Of a stretch of DNA of 14,896 bases, positions 9,035 through 14,896 are shown piece by piece. How positions within the stretch are numbered: position 1 is the first letter of the stretch; the number at the start of each line of letters is the position of its first letter. A program made the position numbers and the translations under genes. Under the pieces are notes generated by a model. It saw only the letters and a program-made list of their open reading frames with translations. It was not told the DNA's origin and ran no database searches. The stretch comes from Zarea fungicola (taxonomy: Eukaryota > Ascomycota > Sordariomycetes > Hypocreales > Cordycipitaceae), in assembly GCA_900169235.1 (NCBI GenBank), contig FWCC01000202.1, positions 1 to 14,896 of the forward strand, read 5' to 3'.

Positions 9035-9897
9035 TGCTGCCAATTCGCACTCTATCCCGACCTCTGCGCCTGACCTTGACACGGCAAGCCTCATCTGCGC
9101 CTCGCCATATCGTCATCCCCGATCGCTTCGCTACCGCCACACGCCTCGCCAGCTCCTGCTGCAACGGTTCCGACCACCCCACGACCTCTACAAAACCCAA
9201 CAAGCCTCTGTCGCCCATCATGGCCGGTGCCAACTCTGGAGACGTCGAGGAGTATCTTAGGCAGTCTCACGACCGTCTCTTCGAGAACAACCGCAAATGG
9301 GCCGAGGAGAAGAAGGCAAAGGACCCGGGCTTCTTCGTCAGCCTCAGTGCTGGCCAGGCCCCCAACTACCTTTGGATCGGATGCAGTGACTCCCGCATCC
9401 CTGCCGAGCAGATTACTGGTCTTGAGCCTGGCGAGGCCTTTATCCACCGAAACATTGCCAACCTCGTCGTCAACACCGATCTCAACGTTATGAGCGTCAT
9501 CAACTACGCCGTCCGCCATCTCGGTGTCAAGCACATCATCGTCTGCGGCCACTACGGCTGCGGCGGTGTCAAGGCTGCCATGACCCCCAAGGATCTCGGC
9601 CTGCTCAACCCCTGGCTGCGAAACATTCGCGATGTCTACCGTCTGCACGAGGCCGAGCTAGATGCCATTCCTGATGAGGAGAAGCGCTACAACCGCCTTG
9701 TCGAGCTCAACGTTGTCGAGCAGTGCCGCAATGTCATCAAGACTGCTGCCGTTCAGCAGTCCTACAAGAAGAACCAGTACCCCATTGTCCACGGTTGGGT
9801 CTTTGGCTTCAACGATGGTCTTCTCACTGATCTCAAGATTGACTTCAAGGACATGCTTGCCAAGGTCCAGAAGATTTACAACTTGGCTGATGAGTAA
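9034..9897 (+). CDS. NCE103: Beta-carbonic anhydrase, probably mitochondrial with a possible cytosolic short form
   Basis: An uninterrupted frame of 287 codons from 9034. The enzyme interconverts CO2 and bicarbonate and in fungi supplies bicarbonate for carboxylases and CO2 sensing. Zinc-site residues of the beta class are all present: Cys117 and the Asp119-Arg121 pair in CSDSR, then His173 and Cys176 in CGHYGCGG. Residues 1-45 are rich in Arg, Ser and Thr with no acidic residue before Asp30, a typical mitochondrial presequence. The catalytic part starts at about residue 63 with MAGANSGDVEEYL. A second ATG at 9220 (ATCATGG, strong context) would give a 225-residue form without the leader, whereas the first ATG has T at -3. 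I take 9034 as the annotated start because it is the first ATG after the TATA element and opens the presequence. The frame stays open upstream but without an ATG. It resembles yeast Nce103. Confidence 0.96.
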   Translation: MLPIRTLSRPLRLTLTRQASSAPRHIVIPDRFATATRLASSCCNGSDHPTTSTKPNKPLSPIMAGANSGDVEEYLRQSHDRLFENNRKWAEEKKAKDPGFFVSLSAGQAPNYLWIGCSDSRIPAEQITGLEPGEAFIHRNIANLVVNTDLNVMSVINYAVRHLGVKHIIVCGHYGCGGVKAAMTPKDLGLLNPWLRNIRDVYRLHEAELDAIPDEEKRYNRLVELNVVEQCRNVIKTAAVQQSYKKNQYPIVHGWVFGFNDGLLTDLKIDFKDMLAKVQKIYNLADE

Positions 9898-10418
9898 TTA
9901 TTGGCCATACTACCAATTGGAAGAAATTGGACGGCCAAAAAAAAAAAAGAAAAGAAAAGAAAAAAGACTTCAGCTGCTGTGGATTGATTAGGTATAATGG
10001 GAAGATCTAGAGGAGTTTCGGAGCATGGACAGGCCCTGCTCGACGTAGGCGTTGGGAGTGTATAGATGGGAGTCACACATAAAAGCTGAGCGTTGAGAGG
10101 TTGTCCAAGTATCAAATACAGTAAGCCATTTTGTAACTTACAAAATGATAAGAATATTCAGCTTGTTGAGTACTATATTCGCCCCGGTGCGGCATTACAA
10201 CACACCTTTGGCTGCCGAAGCCAGCCTTGCCACGCACCACGAACTGTCATAGCTACGCCAGAAGCAACTTTGCTCTTCGAGACGTGACAACGCTTAGAAG
10301 ATGAGTGTGTAATAACTAAAAATCTTATTTCAGTGAAACAATAAAAGAGAACCCATACTCTCTAGAGCAGAGCCTTAAATCTTGAAGCAAATTGCCTCCG
10401 AATTCGGCACAGCTGCCC
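9898..10418. other. Intergenic region, carbonic anhydrase 3' flank
   Basis: No gene is seen. The stretch begins with an A-rich tract (9938-9966), contains a perfect hairpin at 10127-10147 and an AATAAA at 10340-10345 that could be a distal poly(A) signal. It runs into the promoter of the checkpoint gene. Confidence 0.55.
10127..10147. repeat. Perfect 9-bp inverted repeat with a 3-nt loop
   Basis: Arms CATTTTGTA (10127-10135) and TACAAAATG (10139-10147) flank ACT. It lies about 230 bp after the carbonic anhydrase stop. It may be a structured 3' UTR element or chance. Confidence 0.4.
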
Positions 10419-10485
10419 CACGTGACATCGCGACGCGTTAAAGTGCTTCATTCCCCCGGTCCTCTGCCAAACGCGATCAACGCGC
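10419..10485 (+). promoter_or_regulatory. CACGTG and MluI-box cluster upstream of the checkpoint gene
   Basis: CACGTG is at 10419-10424, a perfect MluI cell-cycle box ACGCGT at 10433-10438, and near-MCB sites ACGCGA at 10471-10476 and ACGCGC at 10480-10485. In yeasts MCB elements bind MBF and drive G1/S expression of replication and repair genes, which would suit an ATRIP-type gene 106-158 bp downstream. Function here is inferred from motif and context. Confidence 0.45.
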
Positions 10486-10500
10486 ACTACCTAGTTCCCA

Positions 10501-10536
10501 ATGGCAACCAAAAAGTTCGTAGGCGCGAGATATTGA
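10501..10536 (+). other. Small upstream ORF (11 codons)
   Basis: ATG at 10501 with A at -1 and C at -3 opens an 11-residue frame ending in TGA at 10534-10536. It matters only if transcription starts upstream of 10501. Its stop overlaps the CRE motif. Confidence 0.2.
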
Positions 10537-10541
10537 CGTCA
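10534..10541. promoter_or_regulatory. Perfect CRE palindrome TGACGTCA
   Basis: The 8-bp ATF/CREB consensus lies 49 bp before the checkpoint-gene start codon. In fungi such sites bind Atf1/AtfA-type bZIP factors of stress pathways. At this distance it would sit at or very near the transcription start. Confidence 0.4.
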
Positions 10542-10556
10542 CCAGGGGTTTACTAA

Positions 10557-10604
10557 ATGGATCTCCCCTCCTTGATCCAAAACTCGCACCATGGACCTGG
10601 ATGA
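10557..10604 (+). other. Overlapping upstream ORF of the checkpoint gene
   Basis: ATG at 10557 (T at -3, weak context) opens a 15-codon frame ending at TGA 10602-10604, 14 nt inside the main coding sequence and in a different frame. Ribosomes using it could not reach the main ATG at 10591 except by leaky scanning. The main ATG has a strong context (CGCACCATGG). Confidence 0.35.
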
Positions 10605-13019
10605 ATTCTCTGATGATGGCCTTGACGACCTTCCTGAGAAAGCCCTTCGCGAGATTGAAAACCAGGCCATTCAGTTCACGCAGGCCCAGGCGCAGCTAAC
10701 TCAACAGCAACCAAGGTCCTCCATCGACGCCTTCGCGCAGAAATCAGATTATGGCTGGGGCGAAGACGATGACTTGGATACTGCCCAAGTCGTAAATGAT
10801 GCTGGAATTCCCATCAGTCGCCTACCCTGCTTACCCAAGGCACAGACTGCCACGCAGAGCTCCCCCAACCCATCTCGACCCATACCAACACGAGTCCCGA
10901 ACCCTCAATGGAATCCGACCTTGGCGCAGAATGCGCGACTGAATGCTTCCATGGCGCAGACGCCACCGCCGCCGCGAGCAGGTCTCATCACTCCCTCACA
11001 GCGCTTCAATCAATCACAGGCCCCCGTAGCTACCGGCCAAGTACCACAGCTGACACAGACACAGCCAGGCGACGTCCTCTCAGCACTTCAAATCAGAATA
11101 AGAGCCCTGGAGTATGACTTGAATGCTGCCCGTGGAGAGGCGTCCATTATTCGCGCGAACTCGGTCAAGGCACAGCGCGAATTTGACGCCCAGGTGTCCA
11201 AGCTGAAGCAGGCCAACGCCGAACAGGCGGCAAAGCACAATCGCATGGTGGAGGCTGCGGTGACCGCCGAGCGTTCGGCCAATACAGAGCTCCAATTCAT
11301 GAAACAAGACATGAAGGAAGTCAGTGACCGAGCCAGGAGAAAAGAAGCTGCTGGGCCTGTTGGTAGTATTGCTACGACACCAAAGAAGGCCGGTGGCAGG
11401 AGCTGGGGTATCGCCGATGGCTTTGACGAGATGGACATTGCCATGAGCCCGAGCAAAGGCCTTGGTAAGGGGAGACAAGCTGGCTCAGTTGCTGCCAACG
11501 TGGGTGAGCGCACGCCGACCAAGGGTAAGAGAAAGCGTCCAACTATGGACAGTCCCATTATGGCTCTGGAGATTGATACAACAGACATCGTCATGGGCGA
11601 GGATAAACTGGATCTGTCACAATCCTCACAAATTCAAACTCATATTGCTCCACCTGCCGCACCCTATGAGGTGAGTGGTTACTCTCGAATCGCAATTTAT
11701 AGACTGTTACTAACTTTGGCTCGCAGTTTTTGCAACTCATTCTTGATCATGGAAGCTTTCATCAACAACCACCCACCTTTGATATCCTGTCTCGCTTTGC
11801 ATTCCCCTCTGATACTACCTCTGCATCGCTCGCTTCCAAAATATTCGAGCGACTACCGCTTATGGGCGATCCACACCGGCCCATGCAACTCCAGGTTGAT
11901 TTTGCTGAAATCGTCATCTCTCTATGGAGTCGCTGCTTCGAGGAGCAGTATTGGGCACCCATAAAATACCTCATGCCGCTCCTATCCTTTACGTTTCAGC
12001 TTCACGTCACTTCTGTCGCCCCCCTTGTCGCGCGCAGTCTTGTGCCAATGGCGCAATCGACGATTTGTCTCGTCACCGATGCGCTCCAGTCGCGCTTACC
12101 AGATGGGAATTTCCCCAATCAACAAGAATATAAATATTATGAAGAGCATATTGATACAGTCGAAGCAATGTCGCTTCTACACATGTGCGCTCTTGCGTGC
12201 GCTACATCGCACGACGATGTACAAAATGGGTTGGACAATGGTCTCGCTTCATTTTGGAAGCTCATGTCGCTGGACATGGTTTTAATACTGCTTTCACCAA
12301 AACAACGGTTCCACGATGTTGTAAATATGCTCGAACTTCTGTCTACGTCATCTTTACCGCAGTCGATAGGTCCCATTACGGACGGAAAGGAGCCTCAGCT
12401 TATCGCGCGCATCATCATTGAGCGTGTCTCTGCCAGATTAATTGAAAGTCCGCGATCACCGCTCAGTCAGAGCCAGAGGAAAACGATACGCGCTACGGCT
12501 CTGCGCACATTGATTGCGTTTGCTCGATATCCATACGGTGCTTTGCAGCTGGCCGCCCATGAAAATGCCCTCCCGCGGCTCATGACTTGCCTCAGCTCCT
12601 CCATTGACGAGCTCTACGACCAACCCATTTCGTCCGCTCTGCTTCCTGACCCACCAGAACCAATGGAAGACGACGACGGTGCCTACATCACATCTGCGGC
12701 GCGCAATGCGGGGGCGGTTGCAGACGCAAGCTGTACAATGGAGCTGAGCTGCATCATATCGCAATGTGTGCTCCTCATCCATGCTCTGGTCACAGATCCC
12801 CACACAGCCGACACTGCAGACATGAGTCGAAAGCTCTCATTGTTTCATGGAGGAAGCCAGCGGCAGCTGTTGGCACTGGGTCGGCTGACATTTGCAGAGG
12901 AAGACCTCATCATGGAAGCGGGCATTGAAAGCGAGATTGTGGAAGCAGCACATGAGTTGTTGGAGCTGGCTGTGTCACCTGATGAGGGCGAAGTTGTTAG
13001 TGAAGCATTTGGACCATGA
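10591..13019 (+). CDS. uvsD: ATRIP-family DNA damage checkpoint protein (Rad26/UvsD type)
   Basis: Exons 10591-11670 and 11727-13019 encode 790 residues. The 56-nt intron has donor GTGAGT, branch CTAAC and acceptor GCAG and is in phase 0; the first coding exon is 360 codons. ATRIP proteins bind the ATR/Mec1 kinase and recruit it to RPA-coated single-stranded DNA in the nucleus. Visible support: an acidic N-terminus (MDLDEFSDDGLDDLPEKAL, then a Gln-rich stretch) like the RPA-binding start of fungal family members; a disordered Pro/Gln/Ser region at about 80-160; a heptad-like coiled coil at about 161-252, expected for dimerisation; a basic nuclear-localisation-type KGKRKRP at 311-317; and from 361 a long, mostly alpha-helical HEAT-like region to the end. 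Identification rests on the N-terminus plus this architecture; no catalytic motif exists to test. Frame and splicing are intact. The promoter carries MCB and CRE sites and small upstream ORFs. Confidence 0.85.
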
Positions 13020-13315
13020 TGATGAAAATAAATATAGTACATATAACATGAATACACTAGAGATCCTCTTTTTTTTTTCTATAATTCTTGCTTTAAATAA
13101 ACAAAAATGAAAGTAACTAGCAGTATTAGATATTAACATATACAATCAAACAAAGAAAAAGAAATAGATATCAGATACAGATATACATGGACAAGGAAAT
13201 GTCATGTCAAACCAAGGCCTCCTTTGCCTTTCCTCCGCCTAAGCTCTTCCCCTCCCCTCTCGCCTCTCTCAGTTTTTGATTTGACTTGGTTTTTTTTGTT
13301 GACAATGGCTTTTCT
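13020..13315. other. Convergent intergenic region
   Basis: This 296-bp A/T-rich stretch separates the checkpoint gene (+) from the surface-protein gene (-), so both 3' UTRs must share it. AATAAA occurs on the + strand at 13027-13032 and 13096-13101. No gene is seen. Confidence 0.6.
13096..13101 (+). terminator. Candidate poly(A) signal of the checkpoint gene
   Basis: AATAAA 77 nt after the stop codon, following a T-run. The other copy at 13027 is only 8 nt after the stop and less plausible as the functional signal. Confidence 0.35.
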
Positions 13316-14896
13316 TTAAAGCAAGTTACCAAATAGGGAACCGAAGAGCCCTCGGAAAGAGCCACTACCCGAGCCGGAGCTTCCACTGCCTGAACCAGCG
13401 CTTCCCGAGCCACCGGATCCAGAACCTGATACGATTGAGCCTCCGCCTGAGCCGGAGCTTGCACCGCCCGAGCCACCGCCCGAGCCGCTGACCGTGCCAC
13501 CGCCCGAGCCCGAACCTCCGGCGACTGCAGCTTTGATGGTGCCGCCGCCTGAACCACCGGCTCCTGCGCCGCCTGAGCCCGAGCCGGAGCTTCCACTGCC
13601 TGAACCAGCGCTTCCCGAGCCACCGGATCCAGAACCTGACACGACTGAGCCGCCGCCTGAACCGGAGCTTACACTGCCCGAGCCACCGCCCGAGCCGCTG
13701 ACCGTGCCGCCGCCTGAGCCAGAGCTTCCACCGCCTGAGCCAGAGCTTCCACCGCCTGAGCCAGAGCTTCCACCGCCTGAGCCAGAGGAACCGCCGCCTG
13801 AGCCAGAGGAACCGCCGCCTGAGCCAGAGGAACCGCCACCTGAACCGGTGCTCACCGTGCCACTTCCTGAGCCACCAGCTCCTGAGCCGCCAGAGCCAGA
13901 GCCGGATGCGCCGGTACCGGAACCTCCACTGCCGATAGCGCCACCGCCGCCTGAGCCGCTGCTCACCGTGCCACTTCCTGAGCCACCGGCTCCTGAGCCG
14001 CCAGAGCCAGAGCCTGATCCACCACTCCCAGAACCGCCAGAGCCAGAACCGCCAGAGCCAGAGCCGGTGCTCGTTGTCGGTGCGGCAGAGCTCGTCGAGC
14101 TGCTAGCTGGCTTGGTAGTGGTAGCCAGGGTAGTGCTTGTGACTGAGCTGGGAACTGAGCTGGTCGACGGCGAGGACCCAGTGGTAGCGCAAGCATTCGA
14201 TGAATCTCCTAGCTTCAATGCCGTTCTGAGACACGACAGGATACTCAGAGGATTTGAGATGGTTTGTGCAAGACACGTCGTGGTCGCGTCGATTGCGAAT
14301 GGTCCAAGGTCTGCTCCACAGTTGATGACGTCCTGCGCCAACTTGCCAACAGGGTCGGTTCCGATTGCGAGACAAGAGGCCGGAAGCTCCGTGATGCAAA
14401 TCTTGCTCAGTGAAGCCTGAAGACAAGCAGTCACAGCTGAACCCTTTTGTGTGGATCCAATGCTAACATCAACGTTAAGACAATTACCAACATCTCCACT
14501 GAAGATGCCTAGAGCCGTCTTGCAGAGAGGAATTGCAGGAGCCAGTGCTACACCATTGAGAATTGATAGATTCTGGCAGAGCTTAGGAAGTGTTGAAGCA
14601 CAAACGCTAGGCAAGGTAGTCGGGACACAACTAGTTGTCGAACTGCTAGTGGTGGTGCTTGACGTGGAGCTCGTAGTTGTTGAGCTCGTAGTTACCTTTG
14701 ACGACGTACTACTGGTCGTTGTCGTTGAGCTGCTAGTAGTTGTGCTGGAGGTGGAGCTCGTGGTTGTTGAACTGCTTGTTGTTGAACTGGTAGTTGGCTT
14801 CGTTGATGTACTGCTGGTTGTTGTAGTTGAACTGCTAGTAGTTGTGCTTGATGTGGAACTAGTAGAGCTTGTGGAACTCGTGGAGCTTGTCGAGGT
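13316..14896 (-). CDS. Ser/Thr- and Gly/Ser-rich surface or cell-wall protein with a 12-Cys domain (5' end missing)
   Basis: The minus-strand frame is open from the right edge to TAA at 13316-13318, giving 526 residues with the start and any signal peptide outside the window. Order in the visible fragment: residues 1-89, almost only Ser and Thr, mucin-like and likely O-glycosylated; residues 90-236, a domain with 12 cysteines, no stop or gap; a Ser/Thr linker; about 278-512, Gly/Ser repeats; and a hydrophobic tail FRGLFGSLFGNLL. Cys spacing is 8-7-17-13-18-8-7-17-14-13-13, an internal duplication. The even Cys count and the low-complexity flanks suggest an extracellular disulphide-bonded protein. 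I recognise no named family. The C-terminus is too short and contains Arg, so it is not a convincing GPI signal. The DNA holds several in-frame repeats prone to length change. It could be a wall protein, adhesin-like protein or effector; secretion is inferred, not seen. Confidence 0.78.
   Translation of the reverse strand, partial: TSTSSTSSTSSTSSTSSTTTSSSTTTTSSTSTKPTTSSTTSSSTTTSSTSSTTTSSSTTTTSSTSSKVTTSSTTTSSTSSTTTSSSTTSCVPTTLPSVCASTLPKLCQNLSILNGVALAPAIPLCKTALGIFSGDVGNCLNVDVSIGSTQKGSAVTACLQASLSKICITELPASCLAIGTDPVGKLAQDVINCGADLGPFAIDATTTCLAQTISNPLSILSCLRTALKLGDSSNACATTGSSPSTSSVPSSVTSTTLATTTKPASSSTSSAAPTTSTGSGSGGSGSGGSGSGGSGSGSGGSGAGGSGSGTVSSGSGGGGAIGSGGSGTGASGSGSGGSGAGGSGSGTVSTGSGGGSSGSGGGSSGSGGGSSGSGGGSSGSGGGSSGSGGGSSGSGGGTVSGSGGGSGSVSSGSGGGSVVSGSGSGGSGSAGSGSGSSGSGSGGAGAGGSGGGTIKAAVAGGSGSGGGTVSGSGGGSGGASSGSGGGSIVSGSGSGGSGSAGSGSGSSGSGSGSFRGLFGSLFGNLL
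13368..13720. repeat. 210-bp in-gene direct duplication
   Basis: The segment 13368-13510 recurs at 13578-13720 with an offset of exactly 210 bp. From 13371 on, the first 59 bases are identical, and I count 8 differences over 140 positions. Both copies are in the same reading frame of the Gly/Ser region; 210 is ten times the 21-bp unit found next to it. Confidence 0.85.
13716..13850. repeat. 21-bp tandem repeat encoding GSGGGSS
   Basis: Units starting GAGCC or GAACC recur every 21 bp at 13716, 13737, 13758, 13779, 13800, 13821 and 13842. Two sub-variants differ in the Ser codons, which read AGAGCTTCC or AGAGGAACC on the + strand. Each unit adds seven residues without breaking the frame. Confidence 0.85.
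13843..14011. repeat. Dispersed direct repeat, 111-bp offset
   Basis: A block beginning CTCACCGTGCCACTTCCTGA at 13851 recurs at 13962, extending about 50 bp with few differences. The 111-bp offset is 37 codons, so frame is kept. It encodes the GGSGAGGSGSGTVS stretch twice. Confidence 0.7.
14630..14860. repeat. Imperfect Ser/Thr-coding tandem repeats
   Basis: Three copies of the block SSTSSTTTSSSTT begin at fragment residues 13, 47 and 76 (nt 14860, 14758 and 14671 on the minus strand), offsets 102 and 87 bp. The first two carry a lone Lys followed by Pro or Val; the third runs directly into the first Cys of the cysteine domain. Confidence 0.75.

Noticed and set aside
9091..9648. Antisense frame (185 codons) over carbonic anhydrase
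   Set aside because: No motif; the sense frame has the complete zinc site.
13316..13354. GPI-anchor signal at the end of the surface protein
   Set aside because: The hydrophobic stretch is only 13 residues and contains Arg and Asn, shorter and more polar than usual GPI tails.
13494..14420. + strand frame of 308 codons rich in Pro-Glu repeats
   Set aside because: Exact antisense of the Gly/Ser repeats. The minus frame is favoured because it carries the patterned cysteine domain and stays open to the window edge.

Overview
The window looks like nuclear DNA of a filamentous ascomycete, probably a Sordariomycete. Hypocreales is my best guess, from general gene style only. Evidence: short introns (56-109 nt) with GTRWGY donors, CTAAC branch sites and YAG acceptors; gene bodies separated by 0.3-2.8 kb; pyrimidine-rich leaders; and protein families with fungal-type architecture. 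No tRNA, rRNA, CRISPR or intact mobile element was seen.

Layout, left to right. (1) 1-2800: no convincing gene. It holds scattered palindromes and GCCAAG-type sites and ends in a TATA element. (2) 3090-4587 (+): amidase-signature hydrolase, one intron. (3) 4588-5515: convergent 3' regions. (4) 5516-7119 (-): CDS1-type phosphatidate cytidylyltransferase, four exons including a 14-codon last exon. (5) 7120-8974: long divergent intergenic region. (6) 9034-9897 (+): beta-carbonic anhydrase with a mitochondrial-type leader and a second strong in-frame start. (7) 9898-10590: intergenic region whose right end carries MluI-box, CACGTG and CRE motifs plus small upstream ORFs. (8) 10591-13019 (+): ATRIP/Rad26/UvsD-type checkpoint protein, one intron. 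(9) 13020-13315: convergent 3' regions. (10) 13316-14896 (-): 3' part of a secreted or wall-type Ser/Thr- and Gly/Ser-rich protein with a 12-cysteine domain, running off the right edge.

The genes do not form an obvious pathway or cluster. They are mostly housekeeping genes (phospholipid synthesis, CO2/bicarbonate balance, DNA-damage checkpoint) with an amidase and a fast-evolving surface protein beside them. The most interesting signals are the nested starts of the carbonic anhydrase, the hidden duplication of the cysteine pattern in the surface protein, the cell-cycle/stress-type promoter and overlapping upstream ORF of the checkpoint gene, and a sharp GC step inside the amidase gene. I found no clear evidence for a wholly new biological system.
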